Source of the DNA: an uncultured Prevotella sp.
GTDB taxonomy: Bacteria > Bacteroidota > Bacteroidia > Bacteroidales > Bacteroidaceae
Direction: 5' to 3'
Length of the DNA stretch: 64,000 nt
Assembly: GCA_934281565.1 (NCBI GenBank)
Contig: CAKQXI010000001.1
Location: 16,714 to 80,713, forward strand
Part shown: positions 1 through 7,557 of the stretch, in pieces
Layout: each line of letters opens with the position of its first letter
Position numbering within the stretch: position 1 is the stretch's first letter
Made by a program: the position numbers and the translations under genes
Notes under the pieces: generated by a model
What the model saw: only the letters and a program-made list of their open reading frames with translations
What the model was told of the DNA's origin: nothing
The model's database searches: none

Positions 1-733
1 TTCCAAGCTTTCGTCCAAATGGGTTACTTTCAATGGTGCTTCTGGAGCCATGTCCATGAGAAACCGCAGCATATTCAGTTGCTGATTATGGAGCATATTA
101 CTTTGGTCGTGCTGTACTTTCAAATTATGTAGATTGATACGCACACGATTTAAATCCACCTCCATAACCACGCCTTGCCCATAAAGAGACTCCGTAATAT
201 CACATAATTCTTCCATACGTTTGATGTTCTCTCCCATCAGTCGTCTTTGTTCCTGCGATGTCTGCGCCATATAATATACCTTACTTATCTGCACCGTCAG
301 GTCTTCCTTTGCTTTTTCGTATGAGAGCGTACTGATTTTCTCCATTGTCCGCGCCATGTTGATAGCTGCAAAGATGGTTTGGTCATAGAGCGGCATAGAG
401 AATTGGATGCCAGCGCTTGCATTATACGGCATACTCTTGATGGTTTGCCATGTGGGGTCATCGGGAAAGTCTTTGCCCAATAGTGTACCCGTGGTGACAT
501 TCACAGGACTTTTCAAATAGTCCGTAAACTGAAAAACACCATTAATGATTGGCAAGAGGCGTGAACGGTTTTGTGATATGCCCATGCGTCCTTTATCGAT
601 GCCTATGCGAGCATTGGTCAATGAAAGGTTGTTGGCTATGCCCACCTTGATACATTCTTGTAATGTCATTTCCTGTCCATGACATACAGAAGTCAGTATG
701 CACCCAATAATAAATGTACAAAAATATCTCATT
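1..733 (-). CDS. TolC-family outer membrane efflux protein (partial, N-terminal 244 codons)
   Basis: The frame is open from the ATG at 733 down to the left edge, so the C-terminal part lies outside the window. The start encodes a signal peptide (MRYFCTFIIGCILTSVCHGQ) followed by TLQECIKVGIANNLSL, the usual opening of the outer membrane efflux protein family, and then long amphipathic helices with a tyrosine-rich strand region (AGIQFSMPLYDQTI), as in the TolC alpha-barrel/beta-barrel hairpins. TolC proteins form the outer membrane exit duct of RND or ABC exporters. The divergent AraC gene probably regulates it, and the membrane-fusion and pump genes would be expected further left. The family call is firm; the transported substrate is unknown. 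Confidence 0.85.
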
Positions 734-760
734 GTTAATTCTTTAATTTAAAAACGTTGC

Positions 761-768
761 AAAGATAA
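761..768 (-). promoter_or_regulatory. Putative -7 box for the TolC-family gene
   Basis: CAAAGATA on the plus strand reads TATCTTTG on the minus strand, 28 bases upstream of the ATG. It matches the Bacteroidetes TAnnTTTG -7 element. No convincing -33 TTTG is seen at the usual distance. Confidence 0.5.
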
Positions 769-876
769 AGTCTTTCCTGATAGTAGTTATATTCAATTTT
801 AATGGAATATTGTGCAATTTCCCAAACACCATTAATTTATCATACCCTGTTTACTAATACTTTGTGATTTATTCCG

Positions 877-884
877 TATCTTTG
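877..884 (+). promoter_or_regulatory. Putative -7 box for the AraC regulator gene
   Basis: TATCTTTG ends 29 bases before the ATG at 914 and matches TAnnTTTG. It lies back to back with the box of the TolC gene, so one regulator site could control both directions. The -33 element is not clear. Confidence 0.5.
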
Positions 885-913
885 CCATATAAAATTATAC
901 AAAACACAAAATA

Positions 914-1777
914 ATGTTATCATATAAACGACCGTTGAACATAGACGAACTCAATGCCAACCATTATATGGTGTCGGTTCATAAATATGGTTTCTTCCTT
1001 TGCCAAGAGGGAACGGCACGGATATTATTAGGCTCGAATACCTATCAAATATCCCGTAATCACTTGTGCATTTATGCTCCCAACACATTTTTCCAAATAC
1101 TTGAGACAAGTTCGGATTTAAAAGGTATTCTGGAAGAAGACGATGTGGAAACATATTATCCTGTTCTCAATCCGATAGACATACGGAAACGATTACAGAT
1201 ACGCAACTCGCCTTGCGTTGAAATATCGGAAGCACAGGCTAATGGAATGATATACATTTATAATATGTTACATGAAAGAGAACTACCAGCAACCGCAAAA
1301 GAGAATTTATCCTATATGCACAACGAATTCACGGAAAAGATACATACCGACTATATGCGCTATTTACGCTATGCCCTGTGCCTGAAAGTGCTTGAAGTTT
1401 ATTTCAGCAACTCTCCAGTGGAGGCAATGCCACAAAACAAGGAGGATGCAATACTCAACCACTTTCTTGTCTCGGTATATGAGAATTGCCACAAGCAACG
1501 CACCGTGCAGTATTATGCCGATGAGCAACACCTCTCGCCTTACTATTTCTCGTCCATCATTCGGGAAAGGAGCGGCAAAAGTGCCTTACAGTGGATATGT
1601 AACATCACCATGACTTTCGCTCGCCAATACTTGGAATGCTCTGAGATGAGCATCAAGGAGATAGCCCACTGCCTGAATTTTCCCGACCAATCCACTTTCG
1701 GACGTTACTTCAAACATCATGAAGGTTGTTCACCATTGGAATTTAGAGAGAGAGAAAATTGCAAGATTGACTTATAA
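914..1777 (+). CDS. AraC-family transcriptional regulator
   Basis: 287 residues. The N-terminal half (about 1-170) looks like a cupin-type sensing domain (YGFFLCQEGTARILLGSNTYQISRNHLCIYAPNTFFQI). The C-terminal 100 residues form the double helix-turn-helix of AraC/XylS proteins: helix pair 1 near YYADEQHLSPYYFSSIIRE and helix pair 2 near MSIKEIAHCLNFPDQSTFGR, followed by YFKHHEGCSPLEFR, the family's terminal signature. It is divergent from the TolC-family gene and 20 bases upstream of the reductase gene, so it probably controls the efflux operon, the reductase or both. The inducer is unknown. Confidence 0.9.
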   Translation: MLSYKRPLNIDELNANHYMVSVHKYGFFLCQEGTARILLGSNTYQISRNHLCIYAPNTFFQILETSSDLKGILEEDDVETYYPVLNPIDIRKRLQIRNSPCVEISEAQANGMIYIYNMLHERELPATAKENLSYMHNEFTEKIHTDYMRYLRYALCLKVLEVYFSNSPVEAMPQNKEDAILNHFLVSVYENCHKQRTVQYYADEQHLSPYYFSSIIRERSGKSALQWICNITMTFARQYLECSEMSIKEIAHCLNFPDQSTFGRYFKHHEGCSPLEFRERENCKIDL

Positions 1778-1797
1778 ATCATTAAACGAATATAATT

Positions 1798-2448
1798 ATG
1801 AAGATTGTAGTATTTGGTGCCACTGGCATCGTAGGAAAAGCTGTCGTAAATGAAGCTTTGAATAAAGGACATGAAGTTACTGTACTGACACGCAACGCAA
1901 GAAAGGTTATCGCACAGCATACTCAGCATACGCATCTGCATGTCGTGGAAGGCAATGTGACAGACAGAAACATAGTCCGTCATGCGTTGGAAGGTCAAGA
2001 GGCTGTTATCCAAACATTGGGAATTGGTGGAAAAGGTGATGGTAAACCAACGACCTTTGTCTCGGAAGCCAACAACATCATCATGGAAGAAATGAAACAA
2101 GTAAACGTAAAGCGTCTGGTTGCCATTAGCGTAATCGGAGCTGGCGACAGTTGGACCTTTCTTCCTTGGATATACCGGAAACTTGTCCTACCCTTGTTCA
2201 TGAAATGGTTTCAGGTCATCATTGATGACAAAAATCGCATGGAACCGATGATTAGAAAGAGTGGGCTTGACTGGACTATCGTGCGATGCACTACTATCAA
2301 AGAGCATCCTGCTACCGGAAAAGTAAAAGCCTCATTAGATGGAAAAGGATTGAAGTTCAGCATTTCGGCAACAGACATGGCTACTTTCATGGTAGATCAA
2401 TTGACCGACTCTCGCTTTTTGAAACAAGCCCCTACTATCAGCAATTAA
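1798..2448 (+). CDS. NAD(P)-binding reductase/epimerase-like protein (atypical SDR, NmrA-like)
   Basis: 216 residues. It opens with the Rossmann dinucleotide motif GATGIVGKAVV (GxxGxxG) at residues 7-17 and contains NARKV, the loop that often selects NADP(H). The central VKRLVAISVIGAG strand and the late SGLDWTIVRC segment are typical of the atypical short-chain dehydrogenase group (NmrA-like, BVR-B-like), which acts on flavins, quinones or similar small molecules, or senses the redox state. The YxxxK catalytic pair of classical SDRs is not evident. It lies 20 bases after the AraC gene in the same direction and is probably co-transcribed. The substrate cannot be told. Confidence 0.8.
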   Translation: MKIVVFGATGIVGKAVVNEALNKGHEVTVLTRNARKVIAQHTQHTHLHVVEGNVTDRNIVRHALEGQEAVIQTLGIGGKGDGKPTTFVSEANNIIMEEMKQVNVKRLVAISVIGAGDSWTFLPWIYRKLVLPLFMKWFQVIIDDKNRMEPMIRKSGLDWTIVRCTTIKEHPATGKVKASLDGKGLKFSISATDMATFMVDQLTDSRFLKQAPTISN

Positions 2449-2567
2449 AAACAAAATAAAATTTTTGAATAGCTATCATTTAGCAACTTTTAAAAGATTA
2501 TCAAGGACGAACAGGAACGTATGTCCAATGACAAGAACCTAAAGCACTTGATCCAGAAATAAAAATA

Positions 2568-2604
2568 GCAAAGGCAGTGGGAAAATACTTACCACTGCCT
2601 TTGC
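2568..2604. terminator. Bidirectional hairpin terminator
   Basis: Perfect 13-base arms (GCAAAGGCAGTGG at 2568-2580 and CCACTGCCTTTGC at 2592-2604) surround an 11-base loop between two convergent genes. An A-rich stretch lies to the left, and a weaker T-rich stretch lies to the right. Confidence 0.75.
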
Positions 2605-2612
2605 CGTTTCTA

Positions 2613-4043
2613 TTAGTCCTGTAATGCTTTACCTTTTGGAGTAAGCATATATTTTTGCCCAGGGTGTTTAGGATTTTCAGGGTGCAATTGTCCAACAAAT
2701 CCTTGTTCAATTGCAGGATATAGATATTTGTCAAGGAAATTTGTTTTGTCTTTTAATTTCATAATCTCCATTATTTCTTTTGCAGACAGCATTTCTGTAC
2801 CTATTGTTGCTATTACTTTTCGGAGCTGTGGGGTAGCTGTGGGGTAGCTGTGGGGTAGCTGTGGGGTAGCCACCACATTGCTTCTATTATATTTAAATAC
2901 AACCCATACAAAATTACCATCTGTGTTAAATTCAGGAGCAGGCAACCCTACTCGTTTGCATTCATCTACCATTGTAACAATACCACGTCCCCAACTTTCC
3001 AAAATCTTGCTTTTATAGAGTACACTGGCAATAATCGGATTTTGAGGTTTTGAATCATGTTCCTGCATAAGGCGTTCTATTGGCAAGTCTGCGGGAAATG
3101 TTCCTGTATTTCTTATTTCAACACGGTCATCATAAATGGCTATGCTGACAGAACTTCCTGGATGATGGTACGAACGATGGCAAAAAGAGTTGATGCAGCT
3201 TTCCCTCAATGCCTTGTAAGGAATGCTCAGTTCTTCCTCACGATAAAGCCCATTTATCTTTCCCGACAATGAAAGGTGTTTGAAAAAGAACGCCATCGCA
3301 GCATCAAGTAATTCATAAATATTGCCTTCTGCACGTTGGTTGTCTATGAACTCATCCTTTGTCGTTCCCTTGAAACGTGCCATACGAAGCAAGCACTGTG
3401 GATAATCATACAGTTCTTTGCCAAACAATACGGCAGCGGCATTGTTCAATTTTCCATCATTAAACAAACGAAACTTTTTCAAAATAACAGGAATATCCTC
3501 ACGTATTGTTGTCTCGGGAAGTCTTCCGTTTCTTATTCCCTCACGAACGGCGCCAAGAATAGCATTCTCGTCTAAGTCAGCTATTTTCAAGTCAGGATTA
3601 ATCATTGCCTCCCAACCATATTTGCCACCTCGGTCCATCAATAAATGATTGTAGTGCTCCTGTGGCATGACAGTAGTGGTGCTTTCTATCCGCAAATAAG
3701 CCCTTCCCTTATAGGTAAAAGGACGCACAAACTGTTGCGCCTCCGCAAAAATGGCAATGACATATTTTTGGGTTTGGGGAATAGGTACATAAGAAATTTC
3801 CAAACCGACAAAAGGTTCTATTCGATTGACAGCCTCTGCAATAGAACGCTTTGTACTGTCAGATATCGTTTGCCCTATGATTTTCCCATCGTCCTTCACA
3901 CCATAAAGTATTGTGCCACCTTCACTATTGAGAAATGCGCATAGAGTCTCCATCGAACGGTCTAATTGACCTGTCGACTCCTTAAACTCCAAACAACTTC
4001 CTTCTTTCTTGGTTGTTAGTTTTTCTATATCTTGATATGTCAT
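2613..4043 (-). CDS. AlbA_2 / GHKL-ATPase-like / winged-helix regulator
   Basis: 476 residues. The N-terminal 1-130 matches the AlbA_2 (Schlafen-type) domain: CLEFKES, then LCAFLNSEGGTILYGVKDDG and the YLRIESTT strand. The middle (about 255-390) is the HATPase_c_4 region found in RecG-like ATP-dependent helicase homologues (ALRESCINSFCHRSY, GRGIVTMVDECKRVGLPAPEF). Residues from about 415 are a winged helix (LSAKEIMEIMKLKDKTNFLDKY). The family is often annotated as a putative DNA-binding transcriptional regulator; no helicase domain is present. The linker between ATPase and winged helix (ATPQLPHSYPTATPQL) is encoded by four 11-bp tandem repeats, so repeat changes would frameshift the winged helix away. 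It is monocistronic. Confidence 0.8.
   Translation of the reverse strand: MTYQDIEKLTTKKEGSCLEFKESTGQLDRSMETLCAFLNSEGGTILYGVKDDGKIIGQTISDSTKRSIAEAVNRIEPFVGLEISYVPIPQTQKYVIAIFAEAQQFVRPFTYKGRAYLRIESTTTVMPQEHYNHLLMDRGGKYGWEAMINPDLKIADLDENAILGAVREGIRNGRLPETTIREDIPVILKKFRLFNDGKLNNAAAVLFGKELYDYPQCLLRMARFKGTTKDEFIDNQRAEGNIYELLDAAMAFFFKHLSLSGKINGLYREEELSIPYKALRESCINSFCHRSYHHPGSSVSIAIYDDRVEIRNTGTFPADLPIERLMQEHDSKPQNPIIASVLYKSKILESWGRGIVTMVDECKRVGLPAPEFNTDGNFVWVVFKYNRSNVVATPQLPHSYPTATPQLRKVIATIGTEMLSAKEIMEIMKLKDKTNFLDKYLYPAIEQGFVGQLHPENPKHPGQKYMLTPKGKALQD
2824..2867. repeat. Four exact 11-bp tandem repeats inside a coding sequence
   Basis: The unit AGCTGTGGGGT occurs four times at 2824, 2835, 2846 and 2857, with a partial fifth (AGC). 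Because 11 is not a multiple of three, the protein reads each unit in a different frame. Gain or loss of one or two units would change the downstream frame. Confidence 0.95.
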
Positions 4044-4074
4044 TATATTCTATTTTTATTACTATTGGAAATAC

Positions 4075-4082
4075 AAAAATAC
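4075..4082 (-). promoter_or_regulatory. Putative -7 box for the AlbA/ATPase regulator gene
   Basis: CAAAAATA on the plus strand reads TATTTTTG on the minus strand, 31 bases upstream of the ATG at 4043. It fits TAnnTTTG; no clear -33 is seen. Confidence 0.4.
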
Positions 4083-4153
4083 AGATTAATATCCGAAACT
4101 GTGCATTTATGTAAAAAACTTAATGATAATTATACATTATCACATATAACTAT

Positions 4154-4567
4154 TTATCTTTCATATGTTTGATTCTCATTAACATCTGCAATACCATCAA
4201 AAGTAACAGTTTTATCACTCAGTTCTCTGATTCTATTTACATACTTCTTTCCATAAATATCGATAAGGTATAATGAATCATTTCTTATGAAAAATGTAAA
4301 TCGATATATGGTGTCTGCTTGTGAATGGAGTACCGCACTACTATCATTGAAAAATTCAATATAAGGGTAATTAACCTGCTCCTCTCCTCCCACTAACACC
4401 CACTCTCCATACAACATATCTTTTGATATTATTCTATTATGTTTTTTCTTTGGAGTACAAGAAAGGGAGAGAAATAAAAAAATAAAGAAACCAGTCAATA
4501 TATTAAAGTATTTATTCCCCAAAAGCACTGGTACTCTTTCCAAGTTGCGAACTCTTATTTTTGTCAT
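4154..4567 (-). CDS. Small hypothetical lipoprotein
   Basis: 137 residues. A hydrophobic segment (about 22-36, ILTGFFIFLFLSLS) is followed by Cys in a lipobox-like LSLSC context, so the mature part probably begins near residue 37 and is anchored in a membrane. The rest alternates short beta-strands (GEWVLVGGEE, YPYIEFFNDSSAVLH, YRFTFFIRNDSLYLI), which resembles the small lipocalin-like lipoproteins common in Bacteroidetes. The signal segment is unusually far from the first Met, so an internal start cannot be excluded. It is monocistronic and no function is recognised. Confidence 0.6.
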   Translation of the reverse strand: MTKIRVRNLERVPVLLGNKYFNILTGFFIFLFLSLSCTPKKKHNRIISKDMLYGEWVLVGGEEQVNYPYIEFFNDSSAVLHSQADTIYRFTFFIRNDSLYLIDIYGKKYVNRIRELSDKTVTFDGIADVNENQTYER

Positions 4568-4856
4568 AATGTAAATTCTCTAAATGATAACCATCCAAAA
4601 ACAATACAAAAATACAAAAAAGCATAAAACGAATGTTAATCCGCTCATAACTTTCTACTTTTTTAACTGTTTGCAAAATACGATGTCCAGTAATGCAATA
4701 GTAACAAAACTCTATCTTAAACAGGCTTTTCCTATCTTTGTGAAATTGCCATTCCACATTCTAATTCTGTCATTCCCAACAATTTTGCTTCAAACATTAC
4801 CGTTTCTCAACTTTTTGTTATACCTTTGCCAAAGATAAACATAAACAACTAGAATT

Positions 4857-4994
4857 ATGAACAAGGCTGAAACTCAACAGGCTTTGGCTTTTGCAGCTAT
4901 GTGTGTAGATATACCTGCTAAAGCAGAGGGGTGCAAGAGACAAGAGATGTATCTGCGACTCAAAAAGGCAAGATATGTCCATATTTTTGCATAG
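4857..4994 (+). CDS. Possible 45-residue protein, short or truncated
   Basis: ATG to TAG encodes MNKAETQQALAFAAMCVDIP and then a lysine/arginine-rich tail with CKRQEMYLRLKKARYVHIFA. A TACCTTTG box lies 28 bases upstream. The composition (helix with Ala and Met, then a basic segment) is protein-like, and the tail loosely resembles the end of small DUF3791-type proteins, but the resemblance is weak. It could equally be a remnant of a larger gene. The function is unknown. Confidence 0.35.
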   Translation: MNKAETQQALAFAAMCVDIPAKAEGCKRQEMYLRLKKARYVHIFA

Positions 4995-5036
4995 TTATCC
5001 ATTTATAACCTAAAACCACTCTTTTAACTGCATAAA

Positions 5037-5068
5037 TTTGCTCTTATCAATAGAATTGTTTATCTTTG
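5037..5068 (+). promoter_or_regulatory. Promoter of proA
   Basis: TTTG at 5037-5040, a 20-base spacer and TATCTTTG at 5061-5068 form a textbook Bacteroidetes sigma-ABfr promoter. It ends 33 bases before the proA ATG. Confidence 0.8.
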
Positions 5069-5101
5069 CAAGTGTCTTATAACTAAGAAAAAAGGAAAAG
5101 C

Positions 5102-6376
5102 ATGGAACTATTAGATACTTTCAAGAAAGTAAAGACGGCCAGCAAGACTTTGGGCTTGCTTAGTGATGAGCAACGCAATGAGATATTGAAAGCGGTGGCT
5201 GATGCCATTATTGTTGAGACACCTTGCTTGCTAAAGGCAAATGAGGAAGACTTGACTAAGATGGATAAGGAGAACCCACTTTATGACAGGCTCCAACTGA
5301 CAGAAAAAAGACTAAAGGACATTGCTTCCGATATGCGACATGTCAGCACCTTGCCATCACCTTTAGGCAAAATCTTGAAAGAAAAGACACTCGACAATGG
5401 ATTGCACTTGCAGCGAGTCAGCGTACCTTTCGGTGTCATAGGCATGATATATGAAGCTCGCCCCAATGTAACTTTCGATGTATTCTCACTTTGTTTCAAG
5501 AGTGGCAATGCTTGTATCTTGAAAGGTGGCAAAGATGCCGATGCTTCCAATCGTGCAGGAGTTGAGCTTATCCACAAAGTGTTGATACAGTTTGGTATCA
5601 ATCCTGATGTCGTAGCCTTGCTCCCTGCCACCCATGAGGCGACAGGTGAGATGCTGAATGCCGTTGGTTACATTGACCTCTGTATTCCTCGTGGTGGCAA
5701 AAGACTTATCAACTTTGTTCGTGATACAGCCAAGGTTCCTGTCATCGAGACAGGCGCAGGAGTAGTTCATTGCTACTTCGACAAAGATGGTGATGCTGAG
5801 ATAGGAAAAGCTATCATTACCAATGCCAAATGCAGAAGATGTAGTGTTTGCAATACGCTCGACACACTTATCATCCACGAACAACGTTTGAACGACCTTC
5901 TAACGCTATGCGAAGACCTTGCAAAGAGAGAGGTAAAAATTCATGCAGATGCCAAGGCTTACGAAACACTAAAAGGCAAGTATCCCAACACCTTATTATA
6001 TAAGGTAAGCGATGAAACTCCTTGTCCCAATGCCGAGGGCAACATTTGGAACACCGAATGGCTTAGTATGCAAATGGGTATCAAGACCGTTGCATCTTTG
6101 GATGAAGCCATAGAACATATCGCCACATACGGCAGTGGTCATAGCGAGAGCATTATATCGGAAGATATAGAAGCACAGAAGAAATTCCAAGCAATGGTTG
6201 ACGCAGCGTGTGTTTATGTCAATGTTCCTACCAGCTTTACCGATGGAGCACAGTTTGGATTGGGAGCGGAGATTGGCATCAGCACCCAGAAACTGGGTGC
6301 CCGAGGCCCTATGGCACTTGAAGAAATCACGACTTACAAGTGGTTGGTTACGGGACATGGACAAATTAGGAAGTGA
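5102..6376 (+). CDS. proA: Gamma-glutamyl phosphate reductase
   Basis: 424 residues, close to the usual 415-420. ProA reduces L-glutamyl 5-phosphate with NADPH to glutamate semialdehyde, the second step of proline synthesis, in the cytoplasm. The aldehyde-dehydrogenase-like fold is visible in [27 protein letters not shown] and [10 protein letters not shown], and the catalytic cysteine lies in CSVCNTLDT (Cys250). [17 protein letters not shown] near the end is the family signature. No proB is adjacent. The carbamoyltransferase gene follows after 91 bases of repeat-like AT-rich sequence, so the proline and arginine genes may share the upstream promoter. Confidence 0.97.
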   Translation: MELLDTFKKVKTASKTLGLLSDEQRNEILKAVADAIIVETPCLLKANEEDLTKMDKENPLYDRLQLTEKRLKDIASDMRHVSTLPSPLGKILKEKTLDNGLHLQRVSVPFGVIGMIYEARPNVTFDVFSLCFKSGNACILKGGKDADASNRAGVELIHKVLIQFGINPDVVALLPATHEATGEMLNAVGYIDLCIPRGGKRLINFVRDTAKVPVIETGAGVVHCYFDKDGDAEIGKAIITNAKCRRCSVCNTLDTLIIHEQRLNDLLTLCEDLAKREVKIHADAKAYETLKGKYPNTLLYKVSDETPCPNAEGNIWNTEWLSMQMGIKTVASLDEAIEHIATYGSGHSESIISEDIEAQKKFQAMVDAACVYVNVPTSFTDGAQFGLGAEIGISTQKLGARGPMALEEITTYKWLVTGHGQIRK

Positions 6377-6460
6377 AGAACGAAGAGTGAAAAGTGAAGA
6401 ATTCAACAGTCTGAAAGGCGTATGCCTAATTATCAATTCTTAATTATTAATTCTTAATTA
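6371..6460. repeat. Degenerate AGTGAAGA / TTAATTATTAATTCTTAA repeat tract
   Basis: The gap between proA and the carbamoyltransferase gene consists of GTGAAGA-type words (several copies in 6371-6402) and then TTCTTAATTATTAATTCTTAATTA. Short tracts of this kind are frequent in Bacteroidetes intergenic DNA. No function is known. Confidence 0.5.
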
Positions 6461-6467
6461 TATAAAG

Positions 6468-7430
6468 ATGAATACATTCTTTAATGTTGAAGACCTTGGC
6501 GACTTGAAAGCAGCACTTGCCGAGGCACAGGAAGTAAAAGCAAACCGTTTCGGTTATCAAGAGTTGGGCAAGAACAAGACCTTGCTAATGATATTTTTCA
6601 ACAATAGCTTGCGTACTCGATTGAGCACACAGAAAGCAGCCATGAACCTTGGCATGAATGTCATCGTACTTGATGTGAACGCTGGTGCTTGGAAGTTGGA
6701 GACTGAGCGTGGCGTCATTATGGACGGCGACAAGAGCGAGCACCTCTTGGAAGCTATTCCTGTGATGGGCAGCTTCTGCGACTTGATTGGCGTTCGTAGC
6801 TTTGCAGGCCTGAAAGACCGCGACTACGACTATGCCGAGACTATCGTCAACCAGTTTGTCAAGTATAGTGGTCGTCCTGTCTTTGCGATGGAAACAGCGA
6901 CCGTTCATCCACTCCAAGCATTCGCCGACCTCATAACCATTGAGGAACATAAGAAAACGGCTCGTCCAAAAGTAGTATTGACATGGGCACCTCATTGCCG
7001 TGCCCTTCCCCAGGCAGTACCAAACTCATTCGCCCAATGGATGAATGCTGCAGATGTAGACTTCGTAGTCACTCATCCAGAAGGATATGAGCTTGATCCT
7101 AAGTTCGTAGGCAATGCCAAGATAGAATATGACCAGAAGAAAGCCCTTGAAGGTGCCGACTTCGTGTATGCCAAGAACTGGAGTTGCCCTGGCGTGAAAG
7201 CCCCAGCACAATATGGTGAGATATTGAGCAAGGACATGAGTTGGACTATTGACGAAGAACACATGAGTTGGACTAACAATGGTTGCTTCATGCACTGTCT
7301 ACCTGTTCGCCGTGGTCTCATCGTCACAGATGATGTCATAGAAAGCAAGAACAGTTTGGTTATCCCAGAAGCAGCCAACCGTGAGATTTCCGCCGAAGTA
7401 GTTATCAAGAGAATGCTTGAGTCACTATAA
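6468..7430 (+). CDS. argF': N-succinylornithine carbamoyltransferase (ArgF' type)
   Basis: 320 residues. This transcarbamylase transfers the carbamoyl group from carbamoyl phosphate to an acylated ornithine, the Bacteroidetes route to arginine that bypasses free ornithine. The carbamoyl-phosphate motif is SLRTRLSTQKA (residues 47-57), HPLQAFADL holds the second phosphate-side signature and HCLPVRRG is the ornithine-side motif. Overall it matches the Bacteroides succinylornithine enzyme far better than ordinary OTCase. As remembered from the B. fragilis structure, residue 90 is the proline that favours the succinyl group over acetyl; here the context is GDKSEHLLEA with Ser90. The acyl-group preference is therefore open. 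A matching deacylase gene is at 27058. Confidence 0.92.
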   Translation: MNTFFNVEDLGDLKAALAEAQEVKANRFGYQELGKNKTLLMIFFNNSLRTRLSTQKAAMNLGMNVIVLDVNAGAWKLETERGVIMDGDKSEHLLEAIPVMGSFCDLIGVRSFAGLKDRDYDYAETIVNQFVKYSGRPVFAMETATVHPLQAFADLITIEEHKKTARPKVVLTWAPHCRALPQAVPNSFAQWMNAADVDFVVTHPEGYELDPKFVGNAKIEYDQKKALEGADFVYAKNWSCPGVKAPAQYGEILSKDMSWTIDEEHMSWTNNGCFMHCLPVRRGLIVTDDVIESKNSLVIPEAANREISAEVVIKRMLESL

Positions 7431-7502
7431 GATTTCCACCGAGGAATACCCTTGGCTTCCATATCACCATTTATAGGTATTTTTTGTTTTTCTTTCGTCA
7501 TC

Positions 7503-7535
7503 TTGCTTATATCTCGGATAAAAGCAGTACCTTTG
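7503..7535 (+). promoter_or_regulatory. Putative promoter of the Rid-family gene
   Basis: TTG at 7503-7505 and TACCTTTG at 7528-7535 are separated by 22 bases, slightly longer than usual. The start codon follows 22 bases later. Confidence 0.55.
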
Positions 7536-7557
7536 TGTCGTAATAAGCAAAAGAAAG

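Larger units (their letters stand above)
4568..5101. other. Intergenic stretch with three outward promoter boxes and one short ORF
   Basis: This 534-base gap holds the minus-strand TATTTTTG box of the lipoprotein gene (plus-strand CAAAAATA at 4607-4614), plus-strand boxes TATCTTTG near 4732 and TACCTTTG at 4821-4828, a 45-codon ORF (4857-4994) and the proA promoter. Nothing else was recognised. Confidence 0.6.

Noticed and set aside
2849..2870. The short repeats at 2824-2867 as a CRISPR-like array
   Set aside because: The units are contiguous 11-mers without spacers and lie inside a coding sequence.
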